In this document: positions 44,900 to 53,803 of the stretch, piece after piece | How the letters are laid out: each line of letters opens with the position of its first letter | Position numbering within the stretch: position 1 is the stretch's first letter | NCBI GenBank assembly: GCA_016713865.1 | Contig: JADJOG010000022.1 | Location: 1 to 64,000 of the forward strand | DNA length: 64,000 nt | Reading direction: 5' to 3' | DNA from: Flavobacteriales bacterium | GTDB taxonomy: Bacteria; Bacteroidota; Bacteroidia; Flavobacteriales_F; PHOS-HE28 | The notes under the pieces: generated by a model | Seen by the model: the letters and a program-made list of their open reading frames with translations, nothing else | Told to the model about the DNA's origin: nothing | Databases searched by the model: none | Program-made: the position numbers and the translations under genes

Positions 44900-46090
44900 C
44901 TACGCCAGCACCTCCTTAACCCTATCCGCAGCCTCTTGCAGCGCCACCGCGCTCAGCACCTTCAATCCGCTCTTATCAATCAGCTCCTTGGCCTCGATGG
45001 CGTTGGTGCCTTGCAGGCGCACGATGATCGGCACCTTGATGTCGCCGATGTTCTTGTAGGCGTCAACGATGCCTTGGGCAACGCGATCGCAGCGCACAAT
45101 GCCGCCGAAGATGTTCACGAGGATCGCTTTCACGCGCTCGTCCTTCAGGATGATGCGGAAAGCCCTCTCCACGCGCGCTGCATCGGCCGTGCCGCCCACA
45201 TCGAGGAAGTTGGCCGGCTCACCGCCGCTGAGCTTGATGATGTCCATGGTGGCCATGGCGAGGCCCGCGCCGTTCACCATGCAGCCCACGTTGCCATCGA
45301 GGCGCACGTAGTTGAGGCCCGCTTCACCGGCTTCCACTTCGATGGGATCCTCTTCGGTCTTGTCGCGCATCTCCACATAATCGGGATGGCGGAAGAGCGC
45401 ATTGCCATCGAGGCGCACCTTGGCGTCAACCGCCGCAATCTTGTCGTCGCTGGTCTTCAGCACCGGATTGATCTCGAACATGGCGGCATCACTGCTCTCA
45501 TAGGCCTTGTAAAGCGCAGCGACGAACTTCACCATCTCCTTCTTCGCGTTGCCGGTGCAGCCCAGGTTCACCGCGATCTTGTTGCACTGGAAAGGACGCA
45601 GGCCCACGCGCGGGTCAACCACCTCCTTGAAGATCTTCTCGGGCGTGTGCTCGGCCACCTCTTCGATGTCCATGCCGCCCTCCGTGCTGTACATGATGAT
45701 GTTCTTGCCGCTGGCGCGATCGAGCAGCACGCTCATGTAGTACTCCTTCGTCTCGCTGGCGCCGGGGTAGTACATGTCCTCTGCGATCAGGACCTTATGC
45801 ACCTTCTTGCCCGTGGGCGGTGTTTGCGGCGTGATCAGCTGCATGCCGATGATCGCTTCGGCCCGCTCGCGCACCTCATCGATGCTCTTGGCCAGTTTCA
45901 CGCCACCGCCCTTGCCGCGGCCACCCGCGTGGATCTGCGCCTTCACCACCCACCACTTGGTGCCGGTCTCCTGGCTCAATCGCTTGGCCTGATCAACAGC
46001 CTCGTCGGCGTTGTAGGCAACAAGCCCACGTTGAATACGGACGCCATGCTGGGCGAGGATGCTCTTGCCTTGGTACTCGTGGAGGTTCAT
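44900..46090 (-). CDS. sucC: Succinate--CoA ligase (ADP-forming) subunit beta
   Basis: A 396-residue SucC: MNLHEYQGKSILAQHGV, the ATP-grasp KAQIHAGGRGKGGGVKLA, MFEINPVLKT, VRLDGNVGCMVNGAGLAMAT, DVGGTADAARV, VNIFGGIVRCD, VRLQGTNAIEAK. It makes ATP (or GTP) from succinyl-CoA in the TCA cycle with SucD, which is not in the window. The ATG at 46090 is preferred; an upstream frame extends to 46138. Followed by a hairpin terminator. Confidence 0.97.
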   Translation of the reverse strand: MNLHEYQGKSILAQHGVRIQRGLVAYNADEAVDQAKRLSQETGTKWWVVKAQIHAGGRGKGGGVKLAKSIDEVRERAEAIIGMQLITPQTPPTGKKVHKVLIAEDMYYPGASETKEYYMSVLLDRASGKNIIMYSTEGGMDIEEVAEHTPEKIFKEVVDPRVGLRPFQCNKIAVNLGCTGNAKKEMVKFVAALYKAYESSDAAMFEINPVLKTSDDKIAAVDAKVRLDGNALFRHPDYVEMRDKTEEDPIEVEAGEAGLNYVRLDGNVGCMVNGAGLAMATMDIIKLSGGEPANFLDVGGTADAARVERAFRIILKDERVKAILVNIFGGIVRCDRVAQGIVDAYKNIGDIKVPIIVRLQGTNAIEAKELIDKSGLKVLSAVALQEAADRVKEVLA

Positions 46091-46112
46091 TCTAGTCGTT
46101 TCTGATGCGCGG

Positions 46113-46120
46113 CGAAAGTA
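46113..46120 (-). promoter_or_regulatory. Putative -7-like box (TACTTTCG) before sucC
   Basis: Minus-strand TACTTTCG ends 22 nt before the sucC ATG, in the intergenic region shared with the divergent lolD. The surrounding 13-mer CTACTTTCGCCGC also precedes the transaldolase gene at 24068. Confidence 0.45.
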
Positions 46121-46161
46121 GCCCTCGGCCCGATTCACGCGTGGTCGCTTCCTTTACGCCC

Positions 46162-46809
46162 ATGATCGAGGCCACTGGGATTAGAAAGCGATATAGCGCT
46201 TTGGAGGTGCTGAAAGGCGTTGACTTGAAGGTGGCCACAGGCGAAGTCGTAAGCATCGTTGGAGCGAGCGGAGCTGGAAAGACCACGCTCTTGCAGATCC
46301 TCGGCACCTTGGAGCGCGCCGACGAAGGCACCTTGCGCATCAACGGCGAAGAGGTGACGAAGCTGGGATCGAACGCGCTCTCGGCGTTCCGCAATGCGCA
46401 TATCGGCTTCGTGTTCCAGTTCCATCACTTGCTGCCGGAGTTCACGGCGCTGGAGAACGTGATGATGCCCGGATTGATCGCCGGCAAGAGCAAGGGCGAA
46501 TGCGCGCCGCGCGCCGAAGAACTGCTCTCACGCTTGAACGTGCTGCCGCGCAAGGACCACAAGCCCACACAACTCAGCGGCGGCGAGCAGCAGCGCGTGG
46601 CCGTGGCGCGCGCGCTCTTCAACAGCCCAAGCGTGGTGCTGGCCGATGAGCCCAGCGGCAACCTGGATAGTGCCCACGCCCGCGAACTGCACCAACTCTT
46701 CTTCGACCTGCGCAAGGAGATGGGCCAGACCTTCGTGATCGTGACGCACAACGAAGAGCTGGCGAACATGGCGGATCGGAAGCTGGTGATGAAGGATGGG
46801 GTGATCTGA
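46162..46809 (+). CDS. lolD: ABC transporter ATP-binding protein (LolD-like)
   Basis: A 215-residue ATPase with Walker A GASGAGKTTLLQI, Q-loop FVFQFHHLLPEFTALENVMMP (the HHLLPEFTA stretch is typical of LolD), signature QLSGGEQQRVAVARAL, Walker B VVLADEPSGNLDS and the switch His in IVTHNEEL. In LolCDE it powers lipoprotein release from the inner membrane; the membrane partner is not adjacent, so assignment is by motif only. The ATG at 46162 is taken; upstream in-frame codons overlap the sucC promoter. Confidence 0.9.
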   Translation: MIEATGIRKRYSALEVLKGVDLKVATGEVVSIVGASGAGKTTLLQILGTLERADEGTLRINGEEVTKLGSNALSAFRNAHIGFVFQFHHLLPEFTALENVMMPGLIAGKSKGECAPRAEELLSRLNVLPRKDHKPTQLSGGEQQRVAVARALFNSPSVVLADEPSGNLDSAHARELHQLFFDLRKEMGQTFVIVTHNEELANMADRKLVMKDGVI

Positions 46810-46821
46810 GCCCGGTTCCTT

Positions 46822-46829
46822 TACTTTCG
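46822..46829 (+). promoter_or_regulatory. Putative -7-like box (TACTTTCG) before the DUF4412 gene
   Basis: TACTTTCG lies 18 nt before the ATG at 46848, just after the lolD stop. Confidence 0.4.
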
Positions 46830-46847
46830 GTGCTCATCCTCCAAGCT

Positions 46848-47633
46848 ATGCGCACCACTGCTTCCATCCTCGTGAGTCTCCTCTTCTTCTCGGCTTCGGC
46901 GCAGATCGATATCAATAAGATCATGCAAGGCCGTACCAGCCAGCAAGGCGGTGGCCAGCAAGGCACCGGCTCGCCCGGCACCACCATGCAGGACGACACT
47001 TCGCCTTTCGTGCCCAATACCTTCATCGGCAGCTACCGCATGGAGATGCACTTCTACAAAGGCGATGCGGAGCAGAAGAACAGCCCAACCAACATGCACT
47101 TCTGGAGCACCGAGGTCATGACCCTTATGCGCAACTCCGCGGCAGAGCGCGATGGCCAGGAGATGAGGATCCTGACCGATCTGAAGGGCAAGTGGACCTA
47201 CACGCTGATGGTGGACAAGAAGGGCAAGAAGACCGCGATGAAGAGCCGCAAGAAGAGGGTAACGATGGACGCGAAAGAGGGCGCCAAGCCCTCTGTGGTA
47301 ACCGTGACCAAAGAGACTAAGGTGATTGACGGCCGTACATGCACCAAAGTGATCGCCGTGCGCGAGGATGGCACCTGGACCGGATGGGTGGCGCAGGATG
47401 TCCCATCGCCCTTCCCGGACATGGCCCGCAACGCCATGGCTGGCGGCAGCGATGACTACCTGGGCACCTCGCAGGAAGTGACCGGCATGCCGCTCGAATT
47501 CGAATGGGTGGAAGCCGATGGCAGCGACCGCATGGTGTGCTACATCCGCGACCTGGTGACCGGCAAGGTGGATGCGTCGGCATTCAGCCTGGACGGCTAC
47601 GAGGTGATGGAGATTCCGAGCTTCGGGCGTTAG
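46848..47633 (+). CDS. DUF4412-type secreted protein
   Basis: A 261-residue protein with a signal peptide (cleavage near FSASAQ), a Gly/Gln-rich spacer (TSQQGGGQQGTG), then a beta-rich domain of the DUF4412/GLPGLI sort: FIGSYRMEMHFYKG, EMRILTDLKGKWTYTLMVD, KVIDGRTCTKVIAV and LEFEWVEADGS. Bacteroidota-specific, function unknown. It follows lolD at 38 nt. The ATG at 46848 starts the signal peptide. Confidence 0.8.
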   Translation: MRTTASILVSLLFFSASAQIDINKIMQGRTSQQGGGQQGTGSPGTTMQDDTSPFVPNTFIGSYRMEMHFYKGDAEQKNSPTNMHFWSTEVMTLMRNSAAERDGQEMRILTDLKGKWTYTLMVDKKGKKTAMKSRKKRVTMDAKEGAKPSVVTVTKETKVIDGRTCTKVIAVREDGTWTGWVAQDVPSPFPDMARNAMAGGSDDYLGTSQEVTGMPLEFEWVEADGSDRMVCYIRDLVTGKVDASAFSLDGYEVMEIPSFGR

Positions 47634-48251
47634 ATGGCAAAGCAAGCTCGATGGGCTCGAGCAGGTCGAGGTGGCAAGCCGCGCAGAATGGCGCGCCTGG
47701 CTGCAGAAGAACCACAACGCACCGAAGGCATCTGGCTCATCACCTACAAGAAGCACGTTGCTGACAAGTACCTGAGCTTCGAGGACAAGGTGCAGGAGGC
47801 GCTCTGCTTCGGCTGGATCGACAGCGTGCCGCGAAAGCTGGACGCCGACCGCACCATGCACTACCTGTGCCCGCGCAAACCGAAGAGCGTGTGGAGCGCG
47901 ATCAACAAGGCGCACGTGGAGAAGCTGATCGCCAGCAACCTGATGACACCAGCAGGCATGAAGAAGATCGAACAAGCCAAAAAGGACGGATCATGGAACG
48001 CGATCGATCACGTGGAGGCGATGTCGATGCCCGACGATCTCGCGAAAGCGCTGGTGAAGAACAAGACAGCGAAGAAGCACTTCGATGCCTTCCCACCTGG
48101 CGCCAAGAAGATCATACTCCACTGGGTGACGAGCGCGAAGGCGAGCGAAACCAGGAAGAAGCGGATCGCGACGACAGTTGAACTGGCTGCTAAGAACATC
48201 CGGGCGAACGGGCAGACGGTGAAGGACCATGCGCGCACGAGTCACCGCTGA
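47634..48251 (+). CDS. YdeI/OmpD-associated family protein, N-terminal frame probably shifted
   Basis: The open frame begins with a basic, unlikely N-terminus and becomes recognisable at EGIWLITYKKHVADKYLSFED, VQEALCFGWIDSVPRKLD, YLCPRKPKSVWSAINKAHV, MTPAGMKKIEQAKKDG, the signature of YdeI/OmpD-associated proteins (putative stress or peptide-resistance proteins). The missing family N-terminus (VEVASRAEWRAWLQKNHN) is encoded in another frame at about 47665-47718, so a one-base shift near 47715-47728 is likely; a GTG at 47671 may be the true start. Confidence 0.8.
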   Translation: MAKQARWARAGRGGKPRRMARLAAEEPQRTEGIWLITYKKHVADKYLSFEDKVQEALCFGWIDSVPRKLDADRTMHYLCPRKPKSVWSAINKAHVEKLIASNLMTPAGMKKIEQAKKDGSWNAIDHVEAMSMPDDLAKALVKNKTAKKHFDAFPPGAKKIILHWVTSAKASETRKKRIATTVELAAKNIRANGQTVKDHARTSHR

Positions 48252-49044
48252 CTCGGCGAAGCCGGGTGATTTAATAGCACTTCTCGACGAAGCCTACGAG
48301 CGCTACGCGCGTCCGGAGTTCATCGAGCATGATCCCATCCGGATCCCGCGCATGTTCGCCGCGCGCAAGGACGCGGAGACCATAGGCTTCCTCACCGCCA
48401 CCATCAGCTGGGGTCAGCGCAAGACCATCATCAGCAATGCGCAGAAGCTCGTGCGCTTGATGGACGAGCGACCGTACGACTTCGTCATGAACGCGGATGC
48501 GACCGACCTGAAGCACGTGGGCGGCTTCGTGCATCGCACATTCAACGGCACGGACCTGAAGCACTTCATCATCGGCCTAAGGCATCTGTATGTGAAACAT
48601 GGCGGCCTGGAAACCGCCTTCCTCGAGAACGATTCGGTCTGCGACATGGGCACCGCCATCGCGCGGTTCAAGCAGCGCTTCTTTGAGCCGAAGCATCAGC
48701 TGCGCACCCGCAAGCACGTCGCCGATCCCGCGAAGGGAAGCAATGCCAAGCGCATCAATATGTACCTGCGCTGGATGGTGCGGCCTAATGACCGCGGCGT
48801 GGATCTAGGACTTTGGAAGCGCATCACGCCTTCCGATCTCATGGTTCCGCTCGATGTGCATACCGGCCGCGTAGCGCGTGAGCTGGGCTTGCTCACGCGA
48901 AATCAGGACGATTGGAAAGCGGTGGAAGAACTGACTTCCGCTTTACGTGCCTTCGATGCCAGCGACCCCGTGAAGTACGACATCGCACTGTTCGGCCTTG
49001 GCGTCGAGGGCGCGCGAAAAGTCCGGAAGGCCTCGCTCAGGTGA
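48229..49044 (+). CDS. TIGR02757-family protein (DUF2400)
   Basis: A 271-residue protein of the TIGR02757/DUF2400 family: FIEHDPIRIPRMFAARKDAE, FLTATISWGQRKTIISNA, FVHRTFNGTDL, KRINMYLRWMVRPNDRGVDLGLW, VPLDVHTGRVAREL. The family is distantly related to helix-hairpin-helix DNA glycosylases, and the VPLDVHTG... stretch resembles their Asp region, but the function is unknown. It starts 23 nt inside the preceding gene and overlaps the fabG end by 8 nt. Confidence 0.9.
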   Translation: MRARVTADSAKPGDLIALLDEAYERYARPEFIEHDPIRIPRMFAARKDAETIGFLTATISWGQRKTIISNAQKLVRLMDERPYDFVMNADATDLKHVGGFVHRTFNGTDLKHFIIGLRHLYVKHGGLETAFLENDSVCDMGTAIARFKQRFFEPKHQLRTRKHVADPAKGSNAKRINMYLRWMVRPNDRGVDLGLWKRITPSDLMVPLDVHTGRVARELGLLTRNQDDWKAVEELTSALRAFDASDPVKYDIALFGLGVEGARKVRKASLR

Positions 49045-49787
49045 GCATGCCGCCGCACACATGCAGCGTTTGGCCGGTGATGTAGGAACTTAGGTCGCTG
49101 CCGAGGAAAACGCAGGCATTGGCCACGTCGGTGGGTGTTCCGCCACGCTTCAAGGGGATGCCCTCGCGCCATTGCTCCACCACTTTCTGGTCGAGCGCGC
49201 CGGTCATCTCTGTCTCGATGAAACCAGGAGCGATGGCATTGCTGCGGATGTTGCGGCTGCCCAGTTCCAGCGCGACGCTCTTCGTGAAGCCGATGATGCC
49301 CGCCTTGCTCGCTGCGTAGTTGGCCTGCCCGGCGTTGCCCTTCACCCCCTACCACGCTGCTCATGTTGACGATGCTGCCGTTGCGTTGCTTCAGCATGGT
49401 GCGCATTACGGCCTTGGTCATATTGAAGACGCTCTTCAGGTTGGTGGCGATAACCGCATCCCAATCGGCCTCGCTCATGCGCATGAGCAATTGATCCTTG
49501 GTGATGCCCGCGTTGTTCACCAGCACGTCCAATCTGCCCCATGCGTTCACCACCTGATCAACGGCGGCTTGGGCGCTATTGAAATCGCCAGCATCGCTCT
49601 GGATGGCCAGCACCTTGCGGCCGCTTTTCGCCGCCAATTCCTCGGCCACAGCATTCGCCTTGTCCGGGCTGCTCACGAAGGTGAACGCCACATCGGCGCC
49701 TTCCTCCAGGAACCGCTCAACGATGCCTCTTCCGATTCCGCGCGATCCTCCTGTGATCAACGCCGTCTTCCCTGCCAACAATGCCAT
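49037..49787 (-). pseudogene. fabG: 3-oxoacyl-ACP reductase FabG, frame broken at 49345-49349
   Basis: The first frame (ATG 49787) gives the Rossmann start TALITGGSRGIGRGIVERFL, LVNNAGITKDQLL and the catalytic Ser in IVNMSSVVG, then goes wrong. The second resumes KGNAGQANYAASKAGIIGFT, holding the catalytic YxxxK, then IAPGFIETEMT and GQTLHVCGGML. The break lies in a run of five G (49345-49349 as C on plus), where removing one G restores VVGVKGNAG. It reduces 3-ketoacyl-ACP in fatty-acid synthesis. An essential gene, so a homopolymer error is likely. Confidence 0.92.
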
Positions 49788-49836
49788 GATCATGCACCGC
49801 GTTTGTGTGCGGCTGCGGCCAAGGTATCAACCTCGA

Positions 49837-51699
49837 TCACATCCGCTCCGGCACCGAGATACCCAGGCACCACATCGCCTTCTTCGTAGCCGCTGCCACC
49901 GCTGCGCTAAGCGCCAAGCGGAACCCGCGCTTGCTGGCATCCTCCTCCTTCATCACCGGAATGGCCTGGTAGAAGCTGTTGTAGACTTTCACCAATTCGT
50001 AGGCGTGATTGGCGAGCGAAGAGGGATCGAGCTTCGTCGCTGCCTCGTTCAGCACCGCTGGGAATTGGTGCAGCAACTTGATCACGGTGCGCTCTTCGGG
50101 AAGCAATGCCCCAGCCGTGGGCACATCGTCAAATTGTCTGATCTTCTGATCATCTGATCCTCCCGCCTTTCGCAGCAAACTCTTGATCCGAGCGTAGGTG
50201 TATTGGATGAAGGGCCCTGTATGCCCCTGCAGGTCGATGCTGGCGGCGGGGTCGAAGAGCATGCGCTTCTTCGGATCGACCTTCAGCAGGAAATACTTGA
50301 GCGCGGCAAGGCCGATCATCTCATACAGGGCCGCTTTCTCCGCCTCGCTGAAGTCGTCAAGCTTGCTGAGCTCCTCGCCCATGCGGCGCGCCTCGCTCAC
50401 CACTTCGTCGATGATGTCGTCGGCATCCACCACGGTGCCTTCGCGGCTCTTCATCTTGCCGCTGGGCAGATCCACCATGCCATAGCTGAGGTGGAAGAGC
50501 TCATCGGCCCATGCGAAGCCGAGCTTCTTGAGGATGATGAACAGCACCTTGAAGTGGTAGTCCTGCTCGTTGCCAACGGTGTAGATGAGCTTGCTGAGGC
50601 CCGGATACTCCTCGAAGCGCTTGATCGCGGTGCCGATGTCCTGCGTCATGTAAACGCTGGTGCCATCGCGGCGCAGCAGCACTTTCTCATCAAGGCCTTC
50701 CTTGGTGTTGTCCACCCAAACAGCGCCATCCTTCTCGTAGAACACGCCCTTCTTCAGGCCCTCGAGCACGTCGTTCTTGCCCAGCACGTAAGTCTGGCTC
50801 TCGTAGTAGTTCTTGTCGAAGTCAACGCCGGCGCGGGTGTAGGTGGCATCGAAGCCTTCGTAGCACCAGCCGTTCATCTTCTCCCAGAGCGCGCGCACTT
50901 CGGGATCGTTCGCTTCCCACTTGCGCAGCATCTCTTGGGCAAGAGTTATCGGCACATTCTTGATTGCATCGTCAACAAACTCAGCTAGTTCAACAAGGAA
51001 CATTGGCCGCATTCTTCTTGGCTCTTCCTCCTGGTCGGCGACTTGCCGCTGGCCTCCTGCTCCTGCACTTGCTTTTCAAATTCTTGTATCGAACTCCACG
51101 TAGTACTTGCCCACGAGCTTATCACCCTTCACGCCTGCGGATGCCGGAGTTTCACCGTTGCCCAGCTTCTGCCAAGCGATCATGCTCTTGCAGATGTGGA
51201 TGCCGCGATCGTTGATTACTTGAACCTTGATCACCTCGTTGCCAGCTGCCTGCAGGATGCGGCTCACGCTGTAGCCGAGGAAGATGTTGCGCAGGTGGCC
51301 GAGGTGCAGCGGCTTGTTGGTGTTGGGCGAGGCATACTCCACCATCACCTTCTTGCCCGTTGCCGGAAAGCCGAGGATGTCCTTCTCTCCTGCTTCAGCC
51401 GCGAAGCCAAGCCAGTAGCTATCGGCGATGACGATGTTGAGGAAACCCTTGACCACATTGAAGCGCTCCACCACCGCCACGTTGGCCTGCACGTGCTCGC
51501 CGATGGCTTGCGCGGTCTGCTCCGGCCCTTTGCCGCTGAGCTTGATGAAGGGGAAGACGTTGATGGTGACATCGCCCTCGAACTCGGGTCGCGTGGCCTG
51601 AAAACCGATGCTGCGCGCGTCGATTTCTTTACCAAAGAGTTGCGCAAAGGCGCTTTGCAGCGCAGGAACGAGAAGGGCTTGGAGTCTGTCTTGGAACAT
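49837..51699 (-). pseudogene. argS: Arginine--tRNA ligase, broken within 51012-51076
   Basis: The first frame (ATG 51699) has the Arg-S N-domain, the class I SPNTNKPLHLGHLRN and VINDRGIHICKSM, ending at GKYYVEFDTRI. The second, from about 50960, gives QEMLRKWEANDPEVRALW, DFDKNYYESQTYVLGK, RRDGTSVYMTQDIGTA, KMKSREGTVVDADD and the anticodon domain to VPERM. Between them, family-like pieces lie in different frames (EFEKQVQEQEASGKS; AKKNAANVP), and the stretch is about 60 nt longer than the roughly 93 nt expected. So this is not a single indel. Essential gene; either an assembly fault or a real insertion. Confidence 0.9.
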
Positions 51700-51800
51700 C
51701 GGGCGGCAAAGAAAGGGGAAGGTTGAAAGCCTCAGTGGAAGGTTCGAGTTGAAATGGGCTGAGGTTGAACGCATGTGCAGCCCTCAACCAAACTCAACCT

Positions 51801-52774
51801 TCAACCCCCTACCTGCTTTGACAGGAAATTCTCCGCCATCATGCAACGCACACTGCCGCCGCCGATGGCCTCAATGGTCGGGATGGCCACTGGAATGAGT
51901 TGCGCGTGCCGCTCCATAGCGATGCGCTGGAATGGCTTGAGGGCGTGGAAGGCGGTCTCGCTCAAGAAAATCACTGGGCCTTCCAGAGGTCACCACTTGC
52001 CTCGCAGTTCGCGAGACCGGCTGCGCCAGGCGCATGGAAGTTCGAGCGCATTGCCCACGAACTTGTACAGCTGCGGCAGATCGAACGCGATGACCTCGCG
52101 ACCGCTCCTGGCCAATTCCTCTTCCACTTCCTGCCGCTCGGCCGGGTAAGGCAAAGCATCGAAACAGACCAGCGCCCACTTCGCGCCGATGCTCATGACC
52201 ACATTGGTGTGATAGACAGGCGCGCCGTTGAGCCGGCCGTCCATGGTGGCGGTGAAGCCGATGGGCGTGTAGCCGAGCTGCTCGCACCAAGCATCGAGTG
52301 CGCGCTCCGTGGTGCGCGGCGAAAGGCAGGCGAAGGCCCGACGCTTCAGTCGGTCGAGCACGAGGCTCCCGGTTCCTTCGAGGATGAGGCCGTGATGCTC
52401 CCAGCCACTGAAGTCGAGCGTTTGGCGCACAGCGAAGCCTTCGACCTCGAGCACGCGCGCCAATCGGGATCGCGCTCGGCACGGCGGCTGGGCGTGAGCA
52501 TCGGATAAAGCACCAACGTGCCATCGGCATGCGTGCTGAACCAATTGTTCGGGAAAACGGCGTTAGGCGCTTTCGGGTCGATGGGGTCCAGCACCGTGAA
52601 GCCGACACCGCATTGGCGCAGGGCCTCGATCAGCGCGTCGAATTCCTCGGCGGCGGAGCGGCGCACATCGTCCACCGGCACGCGCTGCTGGAACTCGTTG
52701 CTGGCCGCCGTCTCGGGATCGTACCCGAAGCCAGTGGGGCGGATCAAGATGACGGAGGCGGCTGATTGGCTCAC
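51801..52774 (-). pseudogene. CtlX-like arginine deiminase-fold hydrolase, disrupted
   Basis: The pieces fit the citrulline-utilisation hydrolase type of arginine deiminase-related proteins. First frame: IRPTGFGYDPETAASN, VLDPIDPKAPNAVFPNNW, then a shift in a CG tract near 52455-52461. Second: LEVEGFAVRQTLDFSGWEHH, LILEGTGSLVLDR, APVYHTNVVMSIG, FVGNALEL, then a TGA at 51990, and in the same frame EGPVIFLSETAFHALKPF and the catalytic IGGGSVRCMMAENFL. So one frameshift and one in-frame stop. Its start overlaps the arginase stop by 4 nt (ATGA), so the pair likely work together in arginine/citrulline breakdown. Confidence 0.85.
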
Positions 52775-53709
52775 CGTGCGCGCAGGATCGGGAACAAGGG
52801 CTCCAGGATGCTCAAGGTGGCTTCGGCCATGGCGTTGCCGGTATCGAGCGCGGGGTTGATCTCCACCACATCGAGTGTGGCCGTTTTGGGGTCGGCGCAG
52901 AAACCGCTTAGCAAAGCGCGCGCTTCTTCGAGGTTGAGGCCGCCCGGAACAGGAGTGCCCGTGCCCACGGAGATGCTGGGATCCAAGCTGTCCACATCGA
53001 AGCTGATGTGCAATCGGTCACACAGCGTGAGGTGCGCCAAAGTCTCCTTCACCGTTGCTTCGGCTCCTTTGCTCCGAAGCTGTTCCACCGTGATCACCTT
53101 GATGCCGTGCTCCTTGATGATGGCTTCTTCCTCCGGCTCGTAGTCGCGAAGTGCGATGAAGACCAGATCGCTGGGCAAGAGCTTGGGGCCATGGGTTCCG
53201 ATCTTCCGAAGGCGGTCCCAGGTGTCCATGGTATAGACCCGAGGGCGGTTCTTGCCCTTCTTCTCGATCTGCATCAGCAGGGCCAAAGGCATCCCATGCA
53301 CGTTGCCGCTGGGGGTCGTCCAAGGGCTGTGCAGGTCGGCGTGGGCATCGATCCAAACAACGCCCAAGCGCTTGTCGGGGAAGGCCATCTTGGTGCCCGA
53401 AACGGAACCTATGGCGATGGAATGGTCGCCTCCGACTACAATCGGGAAAACGCTATTGCGCAAGTACTTGTACACTTCATAGGCGAGGTCGCTCTCGAAA
53501 CGGATGAGGCCATCGATGTGGTGGGCGTTGGGCGAGCGGTCATCCTCGTAGAGCACGTCGTTCTCATCGCGCAGGATGCTCTCCTCGGCGTGGCCGAAAA
53601 GCTCACTACCCAGTTTCCAAGCGGCCACTCGAAGGGCGGCCATGCCCATGCTAGTGCCTCGGGTGCCAGCACCGATCTCCGAGGCGGCTTCAATCAATCG
53701 CAGTTCCAT
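52771..53709 (-). CDS. rocF: Arginase
   Basis: A 312-residue ureohydrolase converting arginine to ornithine and urea. Mn-binding motifs: VVGGDHSIAIG, WIDAHADLHSP, SFDVDSLDP; and EINPALDTGNAMAE near the C-terminus. Arginase is preferred over agmatinase because the N-terminus (ASEIGAGTRG) and length match Flavobacteriia arginases and a citrulline-type hydrolase is coupled to it. The ATG at 53709 lies 5 nt after a TACCTTCG box. Confidence 0.9.
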   Translation of the reverse strand: MELRLIEAASEIGAGTRGTSMGMAALRVAAWKLGSELFGHAEESILRDENDVLYEDDRSPNAHHIDGLIRFESDLAYEVYKYLRNSVFPIVVGGDHSIAIGSVSGTKMAFPDKRLGVVWIDAHADLHSPWTTPSGNVHGMPLALLMQIEKKGKNRPRVYTMDTWDRLRKIGTHGPKLLPSDLVFIALRDYEPEEEAIIKEHGIKVITVEQLRSKGAEATVKETLAHLTLCDRLHISFDVDSLDPSISVGTGTPVPGGLNLEEARALLSGFCADPKTATLDVVEINPALDTGNAMAEATLSILEPLFPILRAR

Positions 53710-53714
53710 GCGGG

Positions 53715-53722
53715 CGAAGGTA
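53715..53722 (-). promoter_or_regulatory. Putative -7-like box (TACCTTCG) before rocF
   Basis: Minus-strand TACCTTCG ends 5 nt before the rocF ATG, the same spacing as at aroC and the transaldolase gene. Confidence 0.4.
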
Positions 53723-53803
53723 ATCGGGGCTTCGGGGGTGGACTTCAGCAGGGAACCTCAGGCATTGGTCGTTCGTAGGAGGCCGACCATCGAAGCCTTC
53801 AAC

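Noticed and set aside
51719..51803. Clustered GGTTGA / TCAACC words between argS and the CtlX-like gene
   Set aside because: They form only weak inverted repeats; no consistent unit or regulator site could be defined.
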